Shown: positions 7,664-15,229 of the stretch, piece by piece
Numbering within the stretch: position 1 is the stretch's first letter
Layout of the letters: each line of letters begins with the position of its first letter
NCBI GenBank assembly: GCA_023409265.1
Contig: JAEYHZ010000014.1
Span: forward strand, 496,001 to 560,000
Reading direction: 5' to 3'
DNA length: 64,000 nucleotides
Source: Bacillota bacterium
GTDB taxonomy: Bacteria; Bacillota; Clostridia; Acetivibrionales; DSM-1351
Translations under genes and position numbers: made by a program
The notes under the pieces: generated by a model
What the model saw: only the letters and a program-made list of their open reading frames with translations
Database searches by the model: none
Told to the model about the DNA's origin: nothing

Positions 7664-8749
7664 TTATGAAGCCTTCTGCTCTCCGTTTTTGGACTTTTTC
7701 CACATATTTTTTAATTTTCCGGTCAAATCAAAATTACCGTTCAAAAATTTTACTGAGAGTAAAAGTATCAGTATACCCTGGATAACACCTACAATATCTT
7801 TTGGAACATTTGTAAAAACGCTGATATAGTCGCTTCCGGTCTTCAATGCAGCATAGAATATGGCTGCAATAAGAATTCCAACCGGATTATGGCTTCCGAG
7901 AAGTGCGATCAGCATACCGTCCCAGCCAAGACCCGGACTGCCCGAGAAATCGAGGGTGAATCTGAATTTCTCGCTCATTAGGAAGCCTGCCCCGGCCAAA
8001 CCGCTTATTGCTCCGCTGATAAGCATTATGATCATAATTTTTTTGCTTACCTTCATACCCGTTGCTTCTGAGAATTCAGGATTTTTTCCTATTGCATTAA
8101 CTTCATATCCAAGCTTTGAATGTTTAAAAACAACATACATGATTCCGAATACAACAAGTGCTATGAAGAAAAATATTGTCAGATCGGAATTGAATATCTT
8201 TTTAAACATGGCACTCTCCAAAATAGGATAGGTGGACACATATCCTGAGTTGGGATCCTTAAATACTCCCTGGGACAGGAACTTGACAATTTCCACCACC
8301 ACATAGTTGAGCATAAGCGTAACAACCATTTCATTTACATTGAAGTAAGCCTTGAGAATAGCCGGAATCAGTGCAAAGAGCATCCCCACTACCATACCTG
8401 TCAAAACACACAGTGTAATATGGAGTACGGGCGGGAGCCCTTTAACAGTAAAACCAACCACTCCTGCAAAAAAGGCGCCCAGCACTGCCTGTCCTTCAAC
8501 ACCCATATTGAAAATGTTTGCCTTGAAGGTAATGGCAATGGCAAGTCCCGTCAATATCAAGGGAGCTGCAAAGTGCAAGGTTTTGAGCAGACCGTTTACA
8601 CTGAAAAGGGACTTCTGAACCATTATGCTATAGGTTAAAAAAGGGTTCTCGCCTATTGCAGCTATAACTATTCCCCCCAGAAAAAGGGCACTGAGCACCG
8701 GAAATAAAACATTATATATACTTTTTAGAATTGTGTTGTGTTTTTTCAT
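7664..8749 (-). CDS. ABC transporter permease, nucleoside type (NupB/YufP-like)
   Basis: Second permease, about 361 residues, with nine or ten membrane segments. The signature FNMGVEGQAVLGAFFAG (about residue 80) and the C-terminal GSHNPVGILIAAIFYAAL are typical of the larger permease of BMP-linked nucleoside importers. I start at ATG 8747-8749, because GGAG lies six bases upstream of it; the ATG at 8761 contains that site. It lies between the ATPase and the smaller permease. Confidence 0.9.
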   Translation of the reverse strand: MKKHNTILKSIYNVLFPVLSALFLGGIVIAAIGENPFLTYSIMVQKSLFSVNGLLKTLHFAAPLILTGLAIAITFKANIFNMGVEGQAVLGAFFAGVVGFTVKGLPPVLHITLCVLTGMVVGMLFALIPAILKAYFNVNEMVVTLMLNYVVVEIVKFLSQGVFKDPNSGYVSTYPILESAMFKKIFNSDLTIFFFIALVVFGIMYVVFKHSKLGYEVNAIGKNPEFSEATGMKVSKKIMIIMLISGAISGLAGAGFLMSEKFRFTLDFSGSPGLGWDGMLIALLGSHNPVGILIAAIFYAALKTGSDYISVFTNVPKDIVGVIQGILILLLSVKFLNGNFDLTGKLKNMWKKSKNGEQKAS

Positions 8750-8791
8750 ATTAATCTCCATGAGCCAAATTATTCTTTCACACAGCTCCTC

Positions 8792-10339
8792 TTATTCTAC
8801 CGGCAACCCCGCCATCATCAATCCTATTTTCTCACTGTCTGCGTTCTTGCCCTGAACCTCTCCTACAATTCTTCCTTTATACATAACTATAATTCTGTCA
8901 CTCAGATTCATTATCTCGCTGAGTTCGCTGGAGACAAGCAAAATTGCCTTGTTCTCATCTCTTAAATCCAGAATCTTCTTATGAATAAATTCTATAGAAC
9001 CAATATCCACCCCACGGGTGGGCTGACTTACTATGAGCATCCTGGGATTTGAGTCAAATTCCCTTGCCACTATTATCTTCTGGGCATTTCCACCTGACAG
9101 CTGCGAAACATTACCGTTTCTTTCAGCAATTCTGATATCGTATTTTTCAATTAGCTGGTCGCTTACCTTTTCAATTTCCTTTTTTAACAAAAGGCCTTTT
9201 CTGCAAAGTTTGTCGTTACTGTGATAACCTGCTATCAAATTATCCGAAATTGTCATATCTTTGCAAAGTCCCTGGGCATACCTGTCCTCAGGCACTATTC
9301 CAATACCTGATGCGCGGAGTTCTGCAGGCCACTTGTTGGTTATATCCCTGTCATAAAGGTGCACTGAGCCTCCGGTAGCTTCCATCAGACCCGAAAGCAC
9401 TCTGACCAGTTCACTTTGTCCGTTGCCCTCAACACCTGCAACTCCAAGGATTTCCCCTTCTTTTATTTCAAAAGATATATTATCAAGAACCTTCTTGCCA
9501 AAATTATTTTCTGTACATATATTTTTAGCACAATATACTACCTTGTTTTGGCAGGTATCCTTTTCTTCCTTATTTACATTGAGAATAACTTCCCGGCCAA
9601 CCATCATTTTAGCTATTTCAGCGGCATCTGTTTCCTTTGTTGCCCTGCTTCCCACAACTCTGCCGCGTTTTATAACCACTACCTTATCGCTGACTTCCAT
9701 TACTTCCCTGAGCTTGTGTGTAATCAAAATAATTGTCTTACCCTGTTTTTTAAGTTCCTTGAAGCTTACTAGCAGCTCATCCACTTCCTGTGGAGTCAGG
9801 ACGGCTGTTGGTTCGTCAAATATAAGAATATCAACATTGCGGTACAGCATTTTCAGTATTTCAACTCTTTGCTTGGCTCCGATTGAAATATTCTCAACCG
9901 TATCGTCAGCATTGAGTTCGAACTTATAATCATCTATCAGCTTTTGTACAGTCTTTCTTTCCTTTTTACGGTCAATTATCGGGCTTTTAAAACTTAGTTT
10001 GCCTGATATTTTAATATCCTTTTTTATTTCGGCACCCAGAAGAATATTTTCAAAAACGGTGAGGCTGGGCACCAGCTTAAAATGCTGGTGCACCATACCC
10101 AATCCGCAGTTTATTGCATCCAGGGAAGAGTTGAAGGAAACCGCTTTGCCCTGTACTCTCAGTTCCCCGCTTGTTGGCCGCTGAAGTCCGAAAAACATGT
10201 TCATAAGAGTTGTCTTACCGGCTCCGTTCTCTCCGACAATGGCAGTAATTTCACCCTGTCCGATGGAAATATTTATATCTTCATTAGCAACAAAATCGCC
10301 ATATTTTTTTGTTAAATTAACAGCTTCTATTGCGTACAT
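8792..10339 (-). CDS. ABC transporter ATPase with two nucleotide-binding domains (NupA/YufO-like)
   Basis: RbsA-type duplicated ATPase of about 515 residues. The first domain has Walker A GENGAGKTTLMNM, signature ISIGAKQRVEILK and Walker B ILIFDEPTAVLTPQE. The second has VEGNGQSELVRVLSG in place of a normal Walker A, LSGGNAQKIIVAREF and a degenerate Walker B (LIVSQPTRGVDIG). That asymmetry is usual for this family. Start chosen at ATG 10337-10339, five bases after AAGGCGG. It should power the BMP-type nucleoside importer. Confidence 0.92.
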   Translation of the reverse strand: MYAIEAVNLTKKYGDFVANEDINISIGQGEITAIVGENGAGKTTLMNMFFGLQRPTSGELRVQGKAVSFNSSLDAINCGLGMVHQHFKLVPSLTVFENILLGAEIKKDIKISGKLSFKSPIIDRKKERKTVQKLIDDYKFELNADDTVENISIGAKQRVEILKMLYRNVDILIFDEPTAVLTPQEVDELLVSFKELKKQGKTIILITHKLREVMEVSDKVVVIKRGRVVGSRATKETDAAEIAKMMVGREVILNVNKEEKDTCQNKVVYCAKNICTENNFGKKVLDNISFEIKEGEILGVAGVEGNGQSELVRVLSGLMEATGGSVHLYDRDITNKWPAELRASGIGIVPEDRYAQGLCKDMTISDNLIAGYHSNDKLCRKGLLLKKEIEKVSDQLIEKYDIRIAERNGNVSQLSGGNAQKIIVAREFDSNPRMLIVSQPTRGVDIGSIEFIHKKILDLRDENKAILLVSSELSEIMNLSDRIIVMYKGRIVGEVQGKNADSEKIGLMMAGLPVE

Positions 10340-10375
10340 ATTTACCGCCTTCATTCTGTTTGATTTTTTTAATTA

Positions 10376-11551
10376 TCAGTCATTTGGCATATTGAGATTT
10401 GTAAGTGCCGATTTGTCAAAGCTTTCACCTGCCTGAGCATTTGTAACCTTGATTTCACCGCTTGCTATCTTGTCTGCTACAGCTTTGAGCTGAGTCTTGA
10501 TCTCATCCCACTTTGCTTTGCCTTCAGGTTTGATTTTGCTTTCAATTACACTCAGATCTGTAATTCCGGTTGCTCCGGATGCAAGGTTATAGCTTAATAC
10601 CTGTCCGTTAACCTTGTCCATAGTCTGGTCCTTAAAATGTTTTGAAATTTCATAAACAGGTACTTCGGTATTCTTTAAAACGCTTGTCAATATATAACCG
10701 GGTTGATTGTTATCCTTGTTTGCATCAACCTCTACTGCGAGTTTTTTAACTTCTTTTGCCTTGGCAGTAACTCCGTCACCTACAGCTCCTGCTACTGCGT
10801 AAACAATATTTGCACCATCGGCATAATATGTGTTTGCTTTTGTCGCACCAGCGGCAGAATCACTGAAGCCGGCATTATAATCACTGTAGAAGGTATACTT
10901 TACGCCCAGTTCCTTCGCAATATAGTTAATTCCTTCCGCATATCCATAACCAAATACTGTGATACCGTTTGACTTTGTTCCTCCAAGGAAACCAACCTTT
11001 CTTCCGGCATCTCCTGCGGTAAAGGCATAGTCTGAAGTATTAAACAGAGCAGAAGCATTTTCATTTACAAGGGTACTCAAAGCACCGGCAATAAAGGATG
11101 CTTCATGAACATCAAACAGAACTGAAACCACATTTTTATGCTTTACACCGCCATCCTCATTTACATTTGGATTGTCATTGAATATAACAAAGGTTGTGTC
11201 GGGGTATTGCTCTGCTATAGGCTTGTTTCCGCCTACACCTTTAATGAGAGCATCAAAGTTGTACTCAAGACTGAAAATCAGTTTATAGCCTGCACCTGCC
11301 AGCTGAGACAGGCTTCCCGGCACGTCGGAAGTTTCAACCACCTTATAGTTTATACCTAATTCCTTTTTAACCTTTTCCAATCCCGCAACTGCCGATTGGT
11401 TATAACCCTTGTCATTTGGTCCTGCCGCAGAAGTGATAAGAGCAATTCCTAAATCATTCGTTTTGGTAGAACATCCTGTGAAAAGCATAGAAGCCAACAT
11501 AACAATTACAAGTATAAACGACATCTTTCTTGCAAATTTCATTTTTTCCAT
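10376..11551 (-). CDS. BMP-family substrate-binding lipoprotein
   Basis: About 391 residues, a BMP/PnrA/Med-family binding protein; known members bind purine nucleosides or other nucleosides. The N-terminus has a basic stretch, a hydrophobic helix and the lipobox LFTGC, so it is a lipoprotein outside the membrane. Family segments: LITSAAGPNDKGYNQSAVAG, GLEKVKKELG, VFGYGYAEGINYIAKELG and YAVAGAVGDGV. ATG 11549-11551 is placed by GAGGAG eight bases upstream; a GTG three codons earlier is the alternative. First structural gene of the operon. Confidence 0.92.
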   Translation of the reverse strand: MEKMKFARKMSFILVIVMLASMLFTGCSTKTNDLGIALITSAAGPNDKGYNQSAVAGLEKVKKELGINYKVVETSDVPGSLSQLAGAGYKLIFSLEYNFDALIKGVGGNKPIAEQYPDTTFVIFNDNPNVNEDGGVKHKNVVSVLFDVHEASFIAGALSTLVNENASALFNTSDYAFTAGDAGRKVGFLGGTKSNGITVFGYGYAEGINYIAKELGVKYTFYSDYNAGFSDSAAGATKANTYYADGANIVYAVAGAVGDGVTAKAKEVKKLAVEVDANKDNNQPGYILTSVLKNTEVPVYEISKHFKDQTMDKVNGQVLSYNLASGATGITDLSVIESKIKPEGKAKWDEIKTQLKAVADKIASGEIKVTNAQAGESFDKSALTNLNMPND

Positions 11552-11768
11552 GTCAACCACTCCTCTGATACTGTTTTGATGATTTGATGAATTTTATATT
11601 TGTTAGTAGCGATGTCTTAGCCGCGACATTAAGACCCGCCCTATAAAGAACCACTTCTTAAGCTTTTTTTGAGTGCAAAAAACTAAGCCGTGGCAAATTA
11701 TACTTTTTTTTACCTGGCATATCTTTATAATCCGGTAGTCAGGAATGACCAAACATTAGCTCGTTAAT
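11552..11768 (-). promoter_or_regulatory. Long structured 5' untranslated leader of the BMP operon
   Basis: If the promoter at 11775-11802 is used, the transcript has about 215 nt before the first gene. It holds short stems, e.g. GTCTTA pairing with TAAGAC near 11600-11623, and a GGTCA/TGACT stem just downstream of the start point. I compared it by eye with purine, preQ1, guanidine and c-di-GMP riboswitch patterns and saw no convincing match. Function unknown. Confidence 0.35.
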
Positions 11769-11802
11769 CATTCCTTATTAATACGTAAATGTATTGTGTC
11801 AA
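11741..11802 (-). promoter_or_regulatory. Probable promoter and operator-like repeat of the BMP operon
   Basis: Minus-strand -35 TTGACA (11797-11802) and -10-like TAATAA (11775-11780) with a 16-bp spacer. A perfect 8-bp inverted repeat AGGAATGA/TCATTCCT (11741-11748 and 11768-11775) starts at the -10 and spans the expected start point. It could be an operator for the adjacent GntR regulator or an RNA hairpin. Confidence 0.5.
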
Positions 11803-11806
11803 AATG

Positions 11807-12535
11807 CTATGGATGGATTTGATTAATATAAAATTTGAATTTGTCGGATCTATAGAAGCTTTTAAAAGTTTCTATAGGAACTTCCCTCCCATTAACCATT
11901 CCAAAGGTTACAGCCCTGAACAGCAGTATGGGATCTCCTTCTTTTACCTCCAGTTCCTTTGCAACCTCGTCGACTGCCAGGACAGCTTCAATGGTTCTTG
12001 TAGCCTTGGTAATCCTGGTATTGTATTTGCTTTCAAGAACATCATAAATAGAGTGCACACCGAAATCATAGGTCTCTATTAAAGGAAATGTCTTGCAGGG
12101 CAAATATGTTGTGGTCAGGTTTATAGGTTCATTGTTTGCATAATATACCCTTTTAACCTTAAGTACCTTTTCTCCATTGGAGAGCTGCAATTTTTTTACT
12201 CTCGCCTTGTCTGCCTCGAGGACCTCTGCCGCGAGAAGACGCTTTGACGGTGTCATACCCAGCTTTACAATATCCTGGGTACAGCTGGTGATTGATATCA
12301 AGTCCTGATCAAGCGTATCTTTTTTAACAAATGTTCCTTTGCCCTGAATCCTATAGAGATATCCTTCATTAACAAGGTCGTCGATAGCCTTTTTGGCAGT
12401 GATTCTGCTTATTCCGAAGCTGCCCATCAGCTCTCTTTCACTTGGAATCATGCCATCCGGTCCTATCTCTTCGTTGTTGATCATCTCTACAATTTTCTGT
12501 TTAACCAGATAGTATTTTGGTATCATTCCTATCAT
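11807..12535 (-). CDS. GntR-family (HutC/UTRA) transcriptional regulator
   Basis: About 242 residues: an N-terminal winged helix-turn-helix (MIPSERELMGSFGISRITAK, then AIDDLVNEGYLYRIQGKGTF) and a C-terminal UTRA ligand-binding domain (residues 95-235, containing KVKRVYYANNEPINLTTTYL). Regulators of this class usually sense a metabolite of the pathway they control. The gene lies immediately upstream of, and on the same strand as, the BMP operon, so it is the likely regulator. Start ATG 12533-12535 is preceded by AGGGGGAT; a GTG codon before it is an alternative. Confidence 0.9.
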   Translation of the reverse strand: MIGMIPKYYLVKQKIVEMINNEEIGPDGMIPSERELMGSFGISRITAKKAIDDLVNEGYLYRIQGKGTFVKKDTLDQDLISITSCTQDIVKLGMTPSKRLLAAEVLEADKARVKKLQLSNGEKVLKVKRVYYANNEPINLTTTYLPCKTFPLIETYDFGVHSIYDVLESKYNTRITKATRTIEAVLAVDEVAKELEVKEGDPILLFRAVTFGMVNGREVPIETFKSFYRSDKFKFYINQIHP

Positions 12536-12562
12536 CACTATCCCCCTAATAGAACATCATAG

Positions 12563-12590
12563 CATATCTACATGTTATTATGTTGATATG
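12563..12590. promoter_or_regulatory. Imperfect palindrome upstream of the GntR gene, probable operator
   Basis: Arms of 11 bp, CATATCTACAT (12563-12573) and ATGTTGATATG (12580-12590), with one mismatch and a 6-bp centre. It lies 28 bp upstream of the GntR start codon, where an autoregulatory site is expected. It does not resemble the repeat at 11741-11775, so the two may bind different proteins. Confidence 0.45.
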
Positions 12591-12688
12591 TCCAGTTACA
12601 TAATATAATATTTATACATAAAAGTCAACGTGATTTACATAATTTTTGTACGTTTTTTATAACTCATTGATTAATTACACAAATTATA

Positions 12689-12746
12689 TTGACTTAACTC
12701 CTAATCATTGGTAAACTATATTTAATTGATAATGATTATCATTATC
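12689..12746 (+). promoter_or_regulatory. Promoter with perfect Fur box
   Basis: -35 TTGACT (12689-12694), 17-bp spacer, weak -10 TAAACT (12712-12717). Directly downstream is GATAATGATTATCATTATC (12728-12746), a perfect 19-bp palindrome differing from the classical Fur consensus only at its centre. It would cover the start point, so iron-loaded Fur should repress the downstream genes. Confidence 0.88.
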
Positions 12747-12810
12747 AAAACAACGAATTTGAATAATAATACATATTGGCACAGATATGCAGAGCATATT
12801 CATAACTTGC

Positions 12811-12858
12811 CCGGCTCACGGTAAGGATTTGAATTAATTTGATTTGTATGTGAGCCGG
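12811..12858 (+). promoter_or_regulatory. Leader hairpin abutting the ribosome binding site
   Basis: Perfect 9-bp inverted repeat CCGGCTCAC (12811-12819) and GTGAGCCGG (12850-12858) with a 30-nt AT-rich loop. It ends one base before the AAAGGGGAAAGG ribosome binding site of the DUF2325 gene. It has no U-tract, so it is not a terminator; it may stabilise the mRNA or expose the binding site. Confidence 0.5.
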
Positions 12859-12877
12859 AAAGGGGAAAGGTATATTA

Positions 12878-13183
12878 ATGAGTATTGTTTTGGTAGGAGG
12901 ACACGATAGAATGCAGGATGAGTACAAGGAAATATGCTCCAGTCGTGGACATCGAGTAAAGGTATACACCCAGATGCCTGCCAGATTTGACAAGGCAATA
13001 GGAACACCGGATAGTATTGTTCTTTTTACAGGGACTGTTTCTCATAAAATGATGCTGACAGCTATTAAAGAAGCCAAAAAGAAAAATATAAATGTAATCA
13101 GGAGCCACAGCAGCAGCGCCTCCTCCCTTTTGGAGCTTCTGAAGAAAATGGAAGGTGACAGGGATACCGCCTGTCCCTCATAA
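12878..13183 (+). CDS. DUF2325 domain protein
   Basis: 101-residue single-domain protein of the DUF2325 family: it starts MSIVLVGGHDRMQDEYKEIC and has SIVLFTGTVSHKMMLTAIKE and VIRSHSSSASSLLELL in the second half. Small DUF2325 proteins are widespread in Clostridia and often sit in iron-regulated loci; no reaction is known. The fold is probably Rossmann-like, from the alternating hydrophobic strands and the early VGGH loop. First gene after the Fur box, 33 bp before the flavodoxin gene. Confidence 0.85.
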   Translation: MSIVLVGGHDRMQDEYKEICSSRGHRVKVYTQMPARFDKAIGTPDSIVLFTGTVSHKMMLTAIKEAKKKNINVIRSHSSSASSLLELLKKMEGDRDTACPS

Positions 13184-13216
13184 GTCGGGGAGAAAATAAA
13201 ATCTTGGAGGTATCTA

Positions 13217-13651
13217 ATGAAGAATATATCGGTAATTTATTGGAGCGGGACTGGAAACACGCAGCAGATGGCGCTTGCTGTCGCTGAAGGTGCAAAAGGC
13301 GGCAACACACAGGTGCAGGTCAAGGAGGTTGCCAATACAACTCTGCAGGATGTGGAGACCTCGGATGCAGTTGCACTGGGCTGTCCGTCAATGGGGTCTG
13401 AAGTCCTTGAGGAATCTGAGATGGAACCTTTTGTTCAGTCTCTTGAAGCATTAAACTTAAAGGGTAAGCCTATGATCCTTTTCGGTTCTTTTGACTGGGG
13501 AGACGGACAGTGGATGGCAGATTGGGAGGAAAGAATGACGGCACTGGGAGTTAACCTGGTAAGTGATGGTTTAAAGGTACATAATACTCCTGATGAGATC
13601 GGTCTGAAACTTTGCCGGGATTTGGGCAATAAGTTGGCAGTGTCCATATGA
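13217..13651 (+). CDS. Flavodoxin
   Basis: 144-residue short-chain flavodoxin, an FMN electron carrier that replaces ferredoxin when iron is scarce. The phosphate-binding loop is YWSGTGNTQQMA (residue 7). Later come ALGCPSMGSEVLEESEMEPF and ILFGSFDWGDGQWMADWEER, the two FMN-flanking loops. TTGGAGG lies upstream of the ATG. Its place behind a Fur box is the textbook setting for an iron-starvation flavodoxin. Confidence 0.93.
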   Translation: MKNISVIYWSGTGNTQQMALAVAEGAKGGNTQVQVKEVANTTLQDVETSDAVALGCPSMGSEVLEESEMEPFVQSLEALNLKGKPMILFGSFDWGDGQWMADWEERMTALGVNLVSDGLKVHNTPDEIGLKLCRDLGNKLAVSI

Positions 13652-13683
13652 GCAACGTACAAATTTATTAGGAAGTGATCAAA

Positions 13684-14292
13684 ATGAAATTGCAGCAAAC
13701 AAAGACCCTGAACTTTATCAATTTAATCAACAGGCTTCCTGATGAAGAGTACTTACTTTCAATGATTGCTTATGGGTCAGCACCTACAATAAGGGAGGAG
13801 AAACCCTCCTCCCTTATGACTTTTACAAAGGCCGGCAGAAATCTGTATGATCTATGGAAGCTTTACAGTTCGAAGGTCTGCCAGAAGCTTGAACTGCAAT
13901 ATACACAGCTCAGAGACACCAGGGACAGCGTGAGGGTTCTGTTCTATAAAACAAGACTGCTGGAGGAATGCCTTAACAAAAATGACTGTAGAGAATTCCT
14001 TAACAGTGTCGGGTACGATTCAAATAATACTCTTGAGGAGTGTATAACTATCCTGAGTAAACGGTTCGAGCATGTTTGCCCTCATGAAATTGGCATTTTT
14101 CTCGGCATTCCGGTTGAAGATGTGGTGGGTTTCATAAATCACAAAGGCGAAAACAGCTTATTGTGCCGCTACTGGAAGGTATACCATAATCCAGAAAACG
14201 CTATAAAGCTTTTTAAAAATTTTGATAAGGCAAGACAGGATATCCGCGATTCCATAACCAATAAAAATTATAAATTTATGGTTACAGCATAA
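13684..14292 (+). CDS. DUF3793 family protein
   Basis: About 202 residues, recognised as DUF3793 by the C-terminal block ECITILSKRFEHVCPHEIGI, then FLGIPVEDVVGFINHKG and CRYWKVYHNPENAIKLFKNF. The family is common in Firmicutes, usually near flavodoxins or iron genes, and has no known function. The paired Cys/His in VCPHE and nearby Cys residues could bind metal, but that is a guess. ATG 13684 is used because AGGA is 10 bases upstream; a GTG three codons earlier is possible. It is the third gene of the Fur-controlled run. Confidence 0.85.
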   Translation: MKLQQTKTLNFINLINRLPDEEYLLSMIAYGSAPTIREEKPSSLMTFTKAGRNLYDLWKLYSSKVCQKLELQYTQLRDTRDSVRVLFYKTRLLEECLNKNDCREFLNSVGYDSNNTLEECITILSKRFEHVCPHEIGIFLGIPVEDVVGFINHKGENSLLCRYWKVYHNPENAIKLFKNFDKARQDIRDSITNKNYKFMVTA

Positions 14293-14331
14293 TTAACGCT
14301 TCTGCGAAAATCATCAGAAGGAGAACACTTA

Positions 14332-14982
14332 ATGATACATACTATAAAGCAGTTTTTTGACAGAAGCAAGCTCCATGATGTCATTGAATGTCTTACCTCT
14401 GCAATGGAGGCAAAGGATGCCTATACCAGTGGACATTCCAACCGTGTAGCCGATATGGCCTTTGACATAGCGAAATCAATGGGTATAAAAGGTGCCCATC
14501 TGGAAACCATTCATCTTGCAGCTCATCTTCATGATATAGGCAAGATAGGAATACCTGAACAAGTACTTAATAAAAAAGGTAAATTACTTCCCGAGGAGTG
14601 GGCTGAAATTAAAAAGCACCCTGAAATCGGCTTTAATATCCTGAATAAATCAAAACAATTAAAAGAAATCTCAAAAATTGTTCTTCATCATCATGAACGC
14701 TGGGATGGCACCGGATATCCCTACGGACTGAAACAAACCGAAATACCCCTGGGGTCAAGAATAATCGCTGTTGCTGACTCAATAGATGCCATGACTTATA
14801 ACAGACCCTACAGAAAGGCTCTGACCTGGCCGGAATGTATGGCAGAATTATTACGAAACTGCGGTATCCAATTTGACCCGGAAGTTATAAAAGCAGTAAA
14901 CTATACATGTAATAACTGGAATATTTCTAATCCGCCCTATGAAAATTATTCAGAAGTTCTCAACAATTCGATACAACATTAA
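14332..14982 (+). CDS. HD-GYP domain phosphodiesterase
   Basis: 216-residue stand-alone HD-GYP protein; the family hydrolyses cyclic di-GMP. Visible motifs: HSNRVADMAFDIAKSMG, the HD pair in LAAHLHDIGKIGIP, HHHERWDGTGYPYGL (the HD-GYP signature) and IIAVADSIDAMTYNRPYRKA. The N-terminus has no receiver domain or membrane segment, so it is cytosolic. It starts 39 bp after the DUF3793 gene with GAAGGAG upstream, and no terminator lies between them. It is therefore probably expressed from the Fur-controlled promoter, which would link iron status to cyclic di-GMP turnover (inference). Confidence 0.9.
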   Translation: MIHTIKQFFDRSKLHDVIECLTSAMEAKDAYTSGHSNRVADMAFDIAKSMGIKGAHLETIHLAAHLHDIGKIGIPEQVLNKKGKLLPEEWAEIKKHPEIGFNILNKSKQLKEISKIVLHHHERWDGTGYPYGLKQTEIPLGSRIIAVADSIDAMTYNRPYRKALTWPECMAELLRNCGIQFDPEVIKAVNYTCNNWNISNPPYENYSEVLNNSIQH

Positions 14983-15029
14983 AAGCAGCTACCCCACTCC
15001 TCAATACATTTTGAACAGTAGCTGCTTTT
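14981..15029 (+). terminator. Intrinsic terminator after the Fur operon
   Basis: 12-bp perfect stem AAAAGCAGCTAC/GTAGCTGCTTTT (14981-14992 and 15018-15029), loop of 25 nt, ending in four T and followed by a T-rich stretch. It starts inside the HD-GYP stop codon. The remaining space to 15230 is AT-rich with no convincing promoter. Confidence 0.8.
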
Positions 15030-15229
15030 AGTTATGTTTGTTTTTTTCCATTGTATTCACCAAAAAACTTCCTTTTTACATTATTGATTTTCTAAAGCTG
15101 TATTTAGTCATTTTGACCAATACAGAACTAATTTAGGTTGTATTATTTGTATTAATTTGATAATCTATAAACATAAAACTCTATGGTTGAACAAAGTCAT
15201 CTTCTATACTAACTGACAGGTGTTAAATA

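Noticed and set aside
11552..11768. Purine riboswitch at the head of the nucleoside-type operon
   Set aside because: The expected conserved junction and loop sequences are not present; only fragments such as TACCGG and GATATG appear, out of order.
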